From JBFWVR01 sp050246635 (lineage in GTDB: Bacteria; Acidobacteriota; Vicinamibacteria; Vicinamibacterales; UBA2999), in the NCBI GenBank assembly GCA_050246635.1, contig JBFWVR010000001.1:248001-312000 (forward strand): a stretch of 64,000 nucleotides of DNA, given 5' to 3'. Below the pieces are notes generated by a model. The model did not search any database, had not been told where the DNA came from, and was given only the letters and a program-made list of their open reading frames with translations. Position numbers and translations under genes: made by a program. Shown here one piece after another: positions 15,602 to 23,727 of this stretch (positions are counted from its first letter, which is position 1; every line of letters begins with the position of its first letter).

Positions 15602-17005
15602 GTGCAGGAGTTTCTGCTCCCCAACCTCGGTGACGGCGTCGCCTCCGGCGACGTGCTCAAGGTGCTGGTCAAGCCCGGCGACACGCTCGCGGCCGACCAG
15701 CCCGTCCTCGAGCTCGAGACCGACAAGGCCACCCTCGAGGTGCCGTCGACGGTCGCGGGCGTCGTCAAGGAGATCAAGGTCAAGGCCGGCGAGAAGGTGA
15801 AGCCCGGCCAGGCCATCCTCTCGGTGGACGAGGGGGCCGGTGGCGCGTCCGCCGCGCCGCCCGCCCCCGCCGAGCCGCCGAAGGAGACCGCCCCGGCGCC
15901 CGAGATGGCGGCGCCGGAGACCACGCCACCGGCCGCCCCGGCGCCGGCGGAGGAGAGCCCGGCGCCGTCGGCGCCGGCCGAGCCGGCCGCCGGCGGGCCC
16001 ACGCCCGACCAGCGCCGCTCGTCGGTGGTCGAGTTCCAGGCCCGCCAGCCGTCGGCCGGCCAGGCACCCCCGGCCGGGCCCCTCGCCCCGGCGGCGCCCT
16101 CGGTGCGCCGCCTCGCGCGGGAGATCGGCGTCGACATCCACCAGGTACCGGGCAGCGGCGCCAACGGCCGCATCTCCCAGGCGGACGTCAAGGAGTTCGC
16201 CCGCAAGGTACTGAGCAGCCTGGGCAGCAGCGGCCAGGCCGCGGCCGCGAGCGCGCGGCCCGCGGCGCCGGGCGCGTTGCCGCTGCCCGACCTGTCGAAG
16301 TGGGGCGAGGTGGAGCGCAAGACGATGAGCGGCATCCGCCGCAAGACGTCGGAGCACCTCTCCCACGCGTGGAACACGATTCCCCACGTCACGCAGTTCG
16401 ACAAGGCGGACATCACCGCGCTCGAGGACCTGCGGAAGCGGTACGGGAAGGAAGTGGAGAAGGCGGGGGGCAAGCTGACCGTCACCGCGATCGCGGCGCA
16501 CGTCGTCGCGCACGCCCTGCGCCGCTTCCCGCAGTTCAACGCCGCGGTGGACGCGGCGAACGAGACGATCGTCTACCGCAAGTACGTGAACGTCGGGATC
16601 GCGGTCGACACCGAGCACGGCCTGCTCGTGCCGGTCATCCGCGACGCCGACAAGAAGAACGTCGTCGAGATTGCCGTGGAGATCCAGGCGCTTGCCGAGA
16701 AGGCGAAGGCCCGGAAGCTGTCGCTCGACGAGATGTCGGGCGGGTCGATGTCGATCACCAACCTGGGCGGCATCGGCGGCACCGCGTTCACGCCGATCGT
16801 CAACTGGCCGGAGGTCGCGATCCTCGGCCTGTCGCGTGGCGGCACCGAACCGGTGTGGACCAACGGCGCCTTCGAGCCGCGGGTGATGCTCCCGCTCTCG
16901 CTGAGCTACGACCACCGGCTCATCGACGGCGCCGACGCCATCCGCTTCCTGCGCTGGGTCGTCGACGCGCTCGAGCAGCCGTTCACCCTCGCGTTGCGAG
17001 GGTGA
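15602..17005 (+). CDS. aceF: Dihydrolipoyllysine acetyltransferase, pyruvate dehydrogenase E2
   Basis: A 467-residue E2. Residues 1-76 form a single lipoyl domain with the lipoylated Lys in ETDKAT. A Pro/Ala-rich flexible linker runs to about residue 160. The E3/E1-binding domain follows (VRRLAREIGVDIHQVPGSGANGRI), then the catalytic domain with SYDHRLIDGADAIRF near the C-terminus. It has one lipoyl domain, where some relatives have two or three. Start is GTG at 15602. The E3 gene follows after a 246-bp gap filled by repeat arrays. Confidence 0.95.
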   Translation: MQEFLLPNLGDGVASGDVLKVLVKPGDTLAADQPVLELETDKATLEVPSTVAGVVKEIKVKAGEKVKPGQAILSVDEGAGGASAAPPAPAEPPKETAPAPEMAAPETTPPAAPAPAEESPAPSAPAEPAAGGPTPDQRRSSVVEFQARQPSAGQAPPAGPLAPAAPSVRRLAREIGVDIHQVPGSGANGRISQADVKEFARKVLSSLGSSGQAAAASARPAAPGALPLPDLSKWGEVERKTMSGIRRKTSEHLSHAWNTIPHVTQFDKADITALEDLRKRYGKEVEKAGGKLTVTAIAAHVVAHALRRFPQFNAAVDAANETIVYRKYVNVGIAVDTEHGLLVPVIRDADKKNVVEIAVEIQALAEKAKARKLSLDEMSGGSMSITNLGGIGGTAFTPIVNWPEVAILGLSRGGTEPVWTNGAFEPRVMLPLSLSYDHRLIDGADAIRFLRWVVDALEQPFTLALRG

Positions 17006-17006
17006 A

Positions 17007-17053
17007 CATCTGGTGATCTCGTGATCTGGTGATCTTGTGATCTTGTGATTTGA
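17007..17053 (-). repeat. 8-bp tandem array, inverted orientation
   Basis: About five units of the complement form (TGGTGATC, TCGTGATC, TTGTGATC) starting right at the aceF stop. With the array at 17147-17246 it forms an inverted pair. Confidence 0.9.
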
Positions 17054-17146
17054 ATTGGCGGATTGAGGGATTGGGCAATTGGGGGCTTGGCCGACCGTGC
17101 GCGAGCCCGGCATCACCCAATCATTCAATCCCGCAATCCTCTGTTC

Positions 17147-17246
17147 CAAATCACGAAATCACGAAATCACGAAATCACGAGATCACGAGATCACCAAATC
17201 ACCAAATCTCAAGTCACCAGATCACGAGATCACCAAATCACGAAAT
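17147..17246 (+). repeat. 8-bp tandem array upstream of lpdA (about 12 units)
   Basis: Units alternate between AAATCACG, AGATCACG, AGATCACC and AAATCACC, with one interruption near 17208. The array ends five bases before the lpdA ATG and occupies the place where promoter and ribosome-binding site would be expected. This is the longest array of this family in the window. Confidence 0.92.
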
Positions 17247-17251
17247 TCGAT

Positions 17252-18673
17252 ATGTCCTCACCCAACCCCCGCGTTGCCGTCATTGGCGCCGGTCCCGGCG
17301 GGTACGCGGCCGCCTTCTACGCCGCGGACCTCGGCATGCAGGTCACCCTGGTCGACCCGGAGAAGAACCCGGGCGGCGTCTGTCTCTATCGCGGCTGTAT
17401 CCCGTCGAAGGCCCTGCTGCACGTCGCGAAGGTCCTGGACGAGGCGAAACACGCCGACGCCTGGGGCATCAGCTTCGGCGAGCCGACGGTCGACGTCGAC
17501 AAGCTCCGTGCCTACAAGGAGCGGGTCGTCGAGAAGCTGACGAGTGGCACCGGCCAGGTCGCCAGGCTCCGCAAGATCACCTACCTGCAGGGACGCGCGA
17601 CGCTGACCGGCCCGACGACCTTCACGGTGGCGCTGACCGCCGGTGGGGAGCAGCAGGTCGAGGTCGACTACGTCATCCTCGCCACGGGCTCGCACCCGAC
17701 GCGGATCCCGTCGCTGTCGCTCGACAGCCCCCGCGTGCTCGACTCCACGGGGGCGCTCGACCTGCCCGAGGTGCCGAAGACGATGCTGGTCGTCGGCGGC
17801 GGCTATATCGGCCTGGAGCTGGGATCCGTGTACGCCGCGCTCGGCACCAGGGTGTCCGTCGTGGAAATGACGCCGGGCCTGCTGCCCGGCGCCGACCGTG
17901 ACCTCGTGAAGGTGCTGGCGCAGCGTGTCGAGCAGACCTTCGACAAGGTGCTGCTCTCGACGAAGGTCACCTCGATGCAGGATGCCGGTGGCAAGGGCGT
18001 CACCGTGTCGTTCGAGGGCGAGGGGGCCCCGGCGCAGGAGACCTACGACTACGTGCTGGTTGCCATCGGCCGGCGGCCGAATGGCAAGGTGCCCGGCCTC
18101 GACACGACGAAGGCCAAGGTCAGCGACAAGGGCTTCATCGAGACCGACGGCCAGCGGCGCACCGCCGAGCCGACCGTGTTCGCCATCGGTGACGTCGCCG
18201 GGGAGCCGATGCTCGCGCACAAGGCGTCGCACGAGGCGCGCATTGCCGTCGAGGCCATCGCGGGACACAAGGCCGTCTTCGAGCCGGCCGCGATCCCCGC
18301 GGTCGTGTTCACCGATCCCGAGGTCGCGTGGGCCGGCCTGACCGAGGCCGACGCGGAGAAGCAGGGCATCGAGGTCGAGGTCGCGAAGTTCCCGTGGGGG
18401 GCCTCGGGCCGCGCCATCGCGATCGATCGCGTGGACGGACTCACCAAGGTGCTGGTGGACCCGAAGACCGAACGGATTCTCGGTGTCGGCCTGGTCGGCT
18501 CCGGCGCGGGTGAGCTCATCGCCGAGGGGGTGCTCGCCATCGAGATGGGCGCGACGGTCGAGGACCTCAAGCTGACCATCCACCCGCATCCGACGCTGAC
18601 CGAGACGCTGATGGAAGCGGCCGAGGTCTTCTTCGGGCAGGCCACGCATGTCTACAAACCGAAGAGAAAATAG
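17252..18673 (+). CDS. lpdA: Dihydrolipoyl dehydrogenase, E3
   Basis: A 473-residue flavoprotein disulfide reductase that reoxidises the lipoyl groups of E2. The FAD site is VIGAGPGGYAAAFYA at residues 10-24. The redox cysteine pair is CLYRGCIPSK near residue 45, the NAD site is VVGGGYIGLELGSVY near residue 180, and the C-terminal His-Glu active site is HPHPTLTETLMEA. The ATG at 17252 is chosen; the longer open frame upstream only translates repeat DNA. No clear Shine-Dalgarno site precedes it. Confidence 0.95.
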   Translation: MSSPNPRVAVIGAGPGGYAAAFYAADLGMQVTLVDPEKNPGGVCLYRGCIPSKALLHVAKVLDEAKHADAWGISFGEPTVDVDKLRAYKERVVEKLTSGTGQVARLRKITYLQGRATLTGPTTFTVALTAGGEQQVEVDYVILATGSHPTRIPSLSLDSPRVLDSTGALDLPEVPKTMLVVGGGYIGLELGSVYAALGTRVSVVEMTPGLLPGADRDLVKVLAQRVEQTFDKVLLSTKVTSMQDAGGKGVTVSFEGEGAPAQETYDYVLVAIGRRPNGKVPGLDTTKAKVSDKGFIETDGQRRTAEPTVFAIGDVAGEPMLAHKASHEARIAVEAIAGHKAVFEPAAIPAVVFTDPEVAWAGLTEADAEKQGIEVEVAKFPWGASGRAIAIDRVDGLTKVLVDPKTERILGVGLVGSGAGELIAEGVLAIEMGATVEDLKLTIHPHPTLTETLMEAAEVFFGQATHVYKPKRK

Positions 18674-18780
18674 GATCTCGTGATCTGGTGATCTCGTGAT
18701 CTGGTGATTTGAGCTCGCGATCGGTCGATCGGGCCATGTATGTGCCGATCGATCTGGTGATCTGGCGATCTCGTGGTTTG
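18674..18780 (-). repeat. 8-bp array downstream of lpdA
   Basis: Complement-form units (ATCTCGTG, ATCTGGTG) at 18674-18708 and again at 18751-18778, separated by GATCGGTCGATCGGG sequence. Confidence 0.85.
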
Positions 18781-18810
18781 CGGCCGGCCTGCCTTCAGGC
18801 CGGCCGTTGA
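18781..18810 (+). terminator. Intrinsic terminator of the E3 gene
   Basis: A perfect 11-bp stem (CGGCCGGCCTG and CAGGCCGGCCG) with a CCTT loop and a following TTGATTTGT tract. It overlaps the last codons of the convergent membrane protein gene. Confidence 0.75.
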
Positions 18811-19805
18811 TTTGTACGCGTGAGGCGGGACAAGCCCCACGAGGTCGCGGCGAACGTGACGATGGGGAGCAGCACCGGCCATGAGGCGGTCCGCAGCCAG
18901 CTGCCTGGAGGGGAGAGTGGGAGGTCGACGACGAGGAGAAAGAGGGACACGAGGACCCACCACCCGGCAAGTGCGAGGCCGCCGTGCCGGCCGCGGCCCG
19001 CGAGGTTCCATCCAAGGTGGATGAGCACGAGCAGGAGCAACATCCGGCCGGCGAGGGCTGCGACGGGTTCGGGCCGGATGAGGGCCGCCCTATCAGCAGG
19101 AAGCGTCGGGAAGGTCCCGAACGGTGTCCGGATGCGCGGCAGGGCCGCCAGGTAGGCGTCCCACTTGCGCAGGTCCTCCGCAGGGGACTGACCTCTGGCA
19201 CGCCTGAGGGCCGTGCCCGGATAGGTCGGCCGCCCGGCTTGCTCGTCGGCGATGACCTGGCGGGTTCTCGCGTCGGCCGCGGCAACCATGAGCGGACCGG
19301 TCATCGTTGGCAGCGCCCATCGTCCGAGAAGGACGAGGGCGAGACCGCAGGCCAGAAACAGCTGCAGGGCGTGGCGACGCGCCCCGCCTGAGGCTCGCAA
19401 GCGGGCCGCAGCCGGCATCGCCGCCGCAGTCACCGCCAGCGACACCACCGCCAGCAGTGCCGAGGAGGCACCCGATGTGGCCCCTGTCCGCACGAACGTG
19501 CCCACGCGAAAGCCGAGGACGGCGGCAGGTACGAGGACAGCCAGGGCGGCGAGTAGAAAGGCAGAAAGCCCGGCAATGGCCGCAACGCGCGGTGGGGGCT
19601 GCATGAGGGCGCCCAGCAGGCACCGCACGAGCGTGGCGCCAAACGCGAGGCCACCGGAGACCAGCACTCGCAGGCGGTGCATCCCCGCCCGCATGCGCGC
19701 GTCGTGCCACTCGCGCTGCCAGTCGGCGACGAGCGGCTGGATGACGCGGTCAGTGAGAGACATCCCGCAAACGCGGCGCGCGAGCGCGAGCAGGCGGGTG
19801 GTCAT
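18795..19805 (-). CDS. Polytopic membrane protein coupled to PadR
   Basis: A 336-residue protein with about seven membrane segments (for example LSAFLLAALAVLVPAAVLGF, FLACGLALVLLGRWALP and WWVLVSLFLLVVDLPL) and a soluble loop around residues 190-240. I do not recognise the family. The start codon overlaps the stop of the upstream PadR gene by one base (TGATG), so it is almost certainly the regulator's target. The 3' end lies inside the hairpin that terminates lpdA. Confidence 0.75.
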   Translation of the reverse strand: MTTRLLALARRVCGMSLTDRVIQPLVADWQREWHDARMRAGMHRLRVLVSGGLAFGATLVRCLLGALMQPPPRVAAIAGLSAFLLAALAVLVPAAVLGFRVGTFVRTGATSGASSALLAVVSLAVTAAAMPAAARLRASGGARRHALQLFLACGLALVLLGRWALPTMTGPLMVAAADARTRQVIADEQAGRPTYPGTALRRARGQSPAEDLRKWDAYLAALPRIRTPFGTFPTLPADRAALIRPEPVAALAGRMLLLLVLIHLGWNLAGRGRHGGLALAGWWVLVSLFLLVVDLPLSPPGSWLRTASWPVLLPIVTFAATSWGLSRLTRTNQRPA

Positions 19806-20119
19806 CAGGCTTCTCCTGGCTGGAGGTCGCCGGCCAGCGCGCGTTCGGCGAGGCGCCAGGCGGCGAGCACACGCAGCGCGTATCCCGTCGGGTGGTAGAG
19901 CCGGCGGGGCAGACCAATGGCGCCCGGGTCGCGCGGCTCCTGCCGAGACTCGAGGTAGCCCTTCTCCTGCATGCGGCCCAGGGTCACGTAGACCGTGCCG
20001 CGCTTGAGACGGCCTCCCGATCGCTCCACCAACTGCAGGCCGAACAAGCCACCTTCGTCTGAGAGCAGGTCGAGAATCAGCCGTTCCGTGGCCGAGAGCC
20101 GCGGCAAGCACTCGTTCAT
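19805..20119 (-). CDS. PadR family transcriptional regulator (second copy)
   Basis: A 104-residue winged-helix protein: LSATERLILDLLSDEGGLFGLQLVERSGGRLKRG, then TVYVTLGRMQEKGYLESRQE, then RLYHPTGYALRVLAAW. It fits the PadR type that controls Acidobacterial permease genes. It starts at the ATG 20119; the frame is open further upstream but runs through the promoter. A palindromic operator sits inside its promoter. Confidence 0.88.
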   Translation of the reverse strand: MNECLPRLSATERLILDLLSDEGGLFGLQLVERSGGRLKRGTVYVTLGRMQEKGYLESRQEPRDPGAIGLPRRLYHPTGYALRVLAAWRLAERALAGDLQPGEA

Positions 20120-20126
20120 GTTCGTG

Positions 20127-20154
20127 ATTATCGATCTTACATGATGTAAGTCAA
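20127..20154 (-). promoter_or_regulatory. Near-consensus PadR promoter with internal operator
   Basis: On the minus strand: -35 TTGACT (20154-20149), 16-bp spacer, -10 GATAAT (20132-20127), then seven bases to the ATG. The perfect 15-bp inverted repeat CTTACATGATGTAAG (20136-20150) fills the spacer. Its ACAT/ATGT arms are typical of PadR sites. The expected transcription start is at or next to the ATG. Confidence 0.8.
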
Positions 20155-20197
20155 TAGCTCGATTCGCTCGGAGATTGGTTGAACGCGTGCAGGATCG

Positions 20198-20408
20198 ATG
20201 GACACGGTTCGGCTTTCGAGCAAGTACCAAGTGGTGATTCCGGAAGCCGTCCGCCGCCGTGTGGACGTGCGGCCCGGCCACGAAATTCGGGGTCTATGGG
20301 TGGACGGGGGCGTCATCAAACTGGTGCCGGTTCGTCCGGTGCAGGCGTACCGGGGGGGCGTCCCCGGGCATCGACACGACGGTGCCGCGCGACCCGGATC
20401 GCGTATGA
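20198..20408 (+). pseudogene. AbrB/VapB-type antitoxin gene, frameshifted
   Basis: The first 45 codons encode an AbrB-like antitoxin (MDTVRLSSKYQVVIPEAVRR, then RPGHEIRGLWVDGGVIKLVPVRPV). The usual C-terminal IDTTVPRDPDRV and stop are present but in another frame from about 20370. A run of seven Gs at about 20353-20359 is the likely frameshift point. A reading error would restore the gene, but the following toxin gene is also damaged, which favours real decay. Confidence 0.7.
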
Positions 20409-20577
20409 ACGTCTCGAGCCCTTCGCCGGCGGTCCCAACGCGGCGATCTTCGGCGAGGCCATCGATGACTCAGGCGCCCTGATCGTGCCGACCGTCGTCA
20501 TCCTCGAGGTACGCCAGCGCCGCACCGGGCTTCCGAGCACGGGCGCCCGCGAACTTCCTTCCGGAACGGGTGTCTAA
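20405..20577 (+). pseudogene. PIN-domain (VapC-type) toxin remnant
   Basis: An ATG overlaps the antitoxin stop (GTATGA), as in intact vapBC operons. After three codons the frame is lost; LEPFAGGPNAAIFGEAI...LIVPTVVILEV, typical of the start of a PIN domain, is readable in another frame. The N-terminal catalytic Asp region is deleted and the protein ends after about 55 residues, so no active nuclease is expected. Confidence 0.65.
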
Positions 20578-20643
20578 CCCTTCAAACAGCGCACATCCCG
20601 GCCGGGACGCGCGATGCGGCCACCCTCATCGAAGGAGAGCGCC

Positions 20644-21360
20644 ATGCCTCGCGAGTTCCTCGGCGACGTCACCCGTCCGCCTGCTCCCATCGGCGACCGC
20701 CGCTGGTCCACGGTCACCGTCTCGCTCGTCTCGCACGCGGCCGTCGTGCTGCTGCTGGTGCTCGTGCCGCTGATGGCGCCGGCGGTGCTGCCGGTCATCG
20801 GCCGCAACACGATTGCCGCCTTCGCGGTGTCGATGCCGCCTCCACCACCTCCGCCGCCGCCACCGGCGATTCGCCGCGACGCGCCGCCGCCGGTCAACCG
20901 CGACGCGGCGCCGGTCGAGGCGCCCTCGGCGATCACGCCGGAGCCCGACGTGCTCGATGCCGGATTCGAGGCGGAGACAGGCGTCGACGGGGGACTGGGA
21001 AGCCTGGTGCCTGGTGGCGTCGACAGCGGGTTGCCGCCGGCGCCGCCGCCCGCCGCCCCACCGGCGCGGAGCGCGCCAGTGCGCGTCGGCGGCGCAATCC
21101 AGCCGCCGACCAAGATCCGGGACGTGTCGCCGATCTACCCGGCGATTGCGCAGGCGGCCCGCGTGCAGGGGCTGGTGATCCTGGAGGCGACGATTGCCGC
21201 CGACGGGCGGGTGTCGGACGCTCGTGTGCTGCGCTCGGTGCCGTTGCTGGATCAGGCCGCGCTCGACGCGGTGCGGCAGTGGCGCTTCACGCCAACGCGC
21301 CTGAACGGCGAGCCGGTACCGGTCGTGATGACCGTCACCGTGAACTTCCAGCTGCAGTAG
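20644..21360 (+). CDS. TonB family energy-transducer protein
   Basis: A 238-residue protein with an N-terminal membrane anchor (residues 22-45, VSHAAVVLLLVLVPLMAPAV), a Pro-rich periplasmic spacer (residues 65-85, PPPPPPPP) and a C-terminal TonB domain (YPAIAQAARVQGLVILEATI, then LDAVRQWRFTPTRLNGEPV). It would link proton-motive energy to outer-membrane transporters; no receptor or ExbBD gene is adjacent. The ATG at 20644 has AAGGAG seven bases upstream. Confidence 0.9.
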   Translation: MPREFLGDVTRPPAPIGDRRWSTVTVSLVSHAAVVLLLVLVPLMAPAVLPVIGRNTIAAFAVSMPPPPPPPPPPAIRRDAPPPVNRDAAPVEAPSAITPEPDVLDAGFEAETGVDGGLGSLVPGGVDSGLPPAPPPAAPPARSAPVRVGGAIQPPTKIRDVSPIYPAIAQAARVQGLVILEATIAADGRVSDARVLRSVPLLDQAALDAVRQWRFTPTRLNGEPVPVVMTVTVNFQLQ

Positions 21361-21399
21361 GGGGCGATGCGAGGGGCCCGAGGCGGGCGGCGGACGCGA

Positions 21400-22302
21400 C
21401 TACCGCGCCAGCGCCGCCTCGGCCGCGTCGGCCTGTTCGTGGGCGTGATAGGAGCTGCGCACGAGCGGGCCGGCCTCGACGTGCACGAAGCCCAGACCGA
21501 GCGCAATGCGTTTCAGCTCGGCGAACTCGTCCGGGTGGTAGTACCGCGTCATGACCGCATGGTCCTGCGACGGCCGGAGGTACTGGCCGAGCGTGAGGAT
21601 CTGCACGCCGACGCCGCGCAGGTCCTTGAACACCTGCACGAGCTCGTCCTGCTCCTCGCCGAGGCCGACCATGAGGCCGGTCTTCGTCGGGATGTCCGGG
21701 GCGTAGCGGCGCGAACGGTCGAGCAGCTCGAGCGTGCGCGGGTACTTACCGCCCGACCGCGCCATCCGGTACAGCCGCGGCACGGTCTCGGTGTTGTGGT
21801 TCAGCACGTCGGGCCGGGCGTCGAGCACGGTGCGGAGCGGCGCCTCGTCGCCCTTGAAGTCGGGGATCAGCACCTCGACGCGGCAGTCCGGCCGGCGGGC
21901 CTTGATCTCCCGGATGCACTCCGCGAACAGCCCCGCGCCGCCATCGGGCAGGTCGTCCCGGTCCACCGACGTGATGACGACGTAGGAGAGGCCCATCTTG
22001 TCGGCGGCCTCGGCGACACGCCGCGGCTCGTCGAGGTCGAGCGGCTCCGGCCGCCCATGCGCCACCGCGCAGTACGCGCACGCCCGCGTGCAGATGTCCC
22101 CCAGGATCATGAACGTCGCCGTCCCGTGGTGCCAGCACTCGCCGATGTTCGGGCAGTGGGCGTCCTCGCAGACGGTGTTCAGCTTGAGGTCCTTCATGAT
22201 GCCCTTGAGCCGGAGGTAGTTCTCCGTGCCGGGCGCGCGGACCTTGAGCCATTCCGGCTTGGGCGCGCGGGGGCCGTGGAAGTGCAAAGGGGCTTCGATC
22301 AC
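21400..22302 (-). CDS. lipA: Lipoyl synthase
   Basis: A 300-residue radical SAM enzyme that inserts two sulfurs into protein-bound octanoyl groups, making the lipoyl cofactor of the E2 encoded nearby. Both Fe-S motifs are complete: auxiliary CEDAHCPNIGEC (Cx4Cx5C) near residue 45 and radical-SAM CTRACAYC (Cx3Cx2C) near residue 71, plus the C-terminal RSSYHA serine ligand. Start is GTG at 22302. The frame extends upstream through an 8-bp repeat array. No lipB lies in the window. Confidence 0.95.
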   Translation of the reverse strand: MIEAPLHFHGPRAPKPEWLKVRAPGTENYLRLKGIMKDLKLNTVCEDAHCPNIGECWHHGTATFMILGDICTRACAYCAVAHGRPEPLDLDEPRRVAEAADKMGLSYVVITSVDRDDLPDGGAGLFAECIREIKARRPDCRVEVLIPDFKGDEAPLRTVLDARPDVLNHNTETVPRLYRMARSGGKYPRTLELLDRSRRYAPDIPTKTGLMVGLGEEQDELVQVFKDLRGVGVQILTLGQYLRPSQDHAVMTRYYHPDEFAELKRIALGLGFVHVEAGPLVRSSYHAHEQADAAEAALAR

Positions 22303-22312
22303 GGTATTTAGT

Positions 22313-22346
22313 TTATCTCGTGATCTCGTGATCTGGTGATTTGGGC
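22313..22346 (-). repeat. 8-bp array upstream of lipA
   Basis: Four units in complement form (TCTCGTGA, TCTGGTGA, TTTGG), starting 10 bp before the lipA start codon. Confidence 0.85.
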
Positions 22347-22501
22347 GGGCGGCCGGTTGCTGCGCGACGGGCCGCCCGCGACCGGGAAGGAACAGCGTAC
22401 GTGCGGGTCCTCGATGTCGGCAGTTTTCGCGGGGTCTCCGCCCTTGCCAGCGAGGGTTCCTCAGTATTTCGGCTGGCGCATCGCTCGCATCTGTTCCGTG
22501 C

Positions 22502-22876
22502 ATGACCAAGGAGCAACTCCAGACGCGCAGTCGCCTGTTCGCATCGCGTGTCATCCGGATGGCGGCCCGCTTCGGACGGGTGACAGGGGCCAGGAACGTG
22601 GCCGACCAGCTGGTGGACGCCGCCACATCGATCGGGGCAAACTACCGAAGTGCCTGCCGGGCACGCTCCAGGCGCGAGTTCATCGCCAAGCTCGGCGTTG
22701 TCGTCGAGGAAGCCGACGAGGCCGTCCACTGGCTCGAGCTCATTCGTGAAGCCGGCCTGGGGGACCGAGAAGTCCTGGCCGAGATCGAAGCCGAGGCCCG
22801 GGAGCTCCGCGCCATCTTCGCGGCCTCGCTCGGCACGGCGCGTCGGAATTTCCGGGACGCTTCGTCGCGAAGCTGA
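22502..22876 (+). CDS. Four helix bundle protein (23S rRNA IVP-like)
   Basis: A 124-residue protein of the four-helix-bundle family first seen in rRNA intervening sequences: SRLFASRVIRMAARF, then VADQLVDAATSIGANYRSACRARSRREFIAKLGVVVEEADEAVHWLELI. These proteins are widespread and have no established function. Not associated here with an rRNA gene. Confidence 0.82.
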   Translation: MTKEQLQTRSRLFASRVIRMAARFGRVTGARNVADQLVDAATSIGANYRSACRARSRREFIAKLGVVVEEADEAVHWLELIREAGLGDREVLAEIEAEARELRAIFAASLGTARRNFRDASSRS

Positions 22877-22886
22877 GCGTCCACAT

Positions 22887-22916
22887 CACAAGATCACCAG
22901 ATCACGAGATCACCAG
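22887..22916 (+). repeat. 8-bp array abutting a start codon
   Basis: Four units (AGATCACC, AGATCACG) ending CACCAG directly before the ATG of the metallo-hydrolase. This is the same CACCAG-ATG junction as at the LON-domain gene. Confidence 0.88.
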
Positions 22917-23612
22917 ATGCAGACACTTGCCATCACCTGGCTCGGCCACTCCGCCTTCCGGCTCCGGACGCCCGGCGGCAAGGAGCTCCTGTTCGACCCG
23001 TGGTACTCGGGCAACCCGTCCTTCCCGGAACAGGCCAAGCCCAGCAAGGCCGATCTCATCCTCGTCTCGCACGGGCACTCCGATCACGTCACCGATGCCG
23101 CCGCCATGGCAAAGGCCACCGGCGCGACGGTCGTGGGCACCTTCGAGCTCGTGTCGTGGCTCGGCGGCAAGGGCGTGCAGCAGGTCGAGCCCATGAACAA
23201 GGGGGGCACGATCGAGGTCCAGGGCCTGCGCATCACCATGACGGAGGCGCTCCACAGCAGCAGCTTCGACGACAACGGCATCGTCTACCTGGGGGAGCCC
23301 GGGGGCTTCGTCGTGCGGCTCGAGAACGGCCAGACGATCTACTTCGCGGGCGACACGGCGCTCTTCAGCGACATGAAGCTCATCGGGGAGATCTACAAGC
23401 CCGACATCGCGTTCCTGCCGATTGGTGACCGCTTCACCATGGGGCCCGACACGGCCGCGATGGCGGCGAAGTGGCTCGGCGTGAAGCAGGTCGTGCCGAT
23501 GCACTTCGGCACGTTCCCGATGCTGACCGGCACGCCCGAGCAGCTCGAACAGCACCTCGCGGGCAGCGGCATCCAGGTGCTGCGGCTCCAGCCAGGTGAG
23601 ACGGCCGAATGA
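22917..23612 (+). CDS. Metal-dependent hydrolase, beta-lactamase fold (UPF0173 type)
   Basis: A 231-residue protein of the UlaG/UPF0173 metallo-beta-lactamase superfamily. The metal motif is SHGHSDH near residue 46; further ligands are ALHSSS, the FAGDTALFSDM aspartate and PMHFGTFP. Substrate unknown. No Shine-Dalgarno site is visible, because the 8-bp repeat array runs to the ATG. Confidence 0.88.
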   Translation: MQTLAITWLGHSAFRLRTPGGKELLFDPWYSGNPSFPEQAKPSKADLILVSHGHSDHVTDAAAMAKATGATVVGTFELVSWLGGKGVQQVEPMNKGGTIEVQGLRITMTEALHSSSFDDNGIVYLGEPGGFVVRLENGQTIYFAGDTALFSDMKLIGEIYKPDIAFLPIGDRFTMGPDTAAMAAKWLGVKQVVPMHFGTFPMLTGTPEQLEQHLAGSGIQVLRLQPGETAE

Positions 23613-23613
23613 A

Positions 23614-23650
23614 CATTGCAGATTGAAGATTGCAGATTGCAGATTGAAAG
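23614..23650 (+). repeat. 7-bp tandem array (AGATTGA/AGATTGC)
   Basis: About five units of AGATTGA and AGATTGC directly after the metallo-hydrolase stop codon. Confidence 0.85.
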
Positions 23651-23727
23651 AGCTAGCCAAGGGTCGTGGCTGGCTTTTCGGTCGTGGCTGTGGGACAGCC
23701 CTGATCGAGCGGCCGGGAGGGCTGGGG

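Noticed and set aside
12893..17149. A very long open frame (1418 codons) on the minus strand opposite aceE and aceF
   Set aside because: It mirrors aceEF in a GC-rich genome, is rich in Arg, Leu, Val and Asp without any recognisable domain, and begins in repeat DNA. The plus-strand genes are unambiguous.
17147..17246. CRISPR array
   Set aside because: Units are 8 bp with no unique spacers and no cas genes nearby; the 13-bp array fails for the same reason.
22502..22876. An rRNA intervening sequence, suggested by the four-helix-bundle protein
   Set aside because: No 23S rRNA sequence flanks it; the family is commonly found as free-standing genes.
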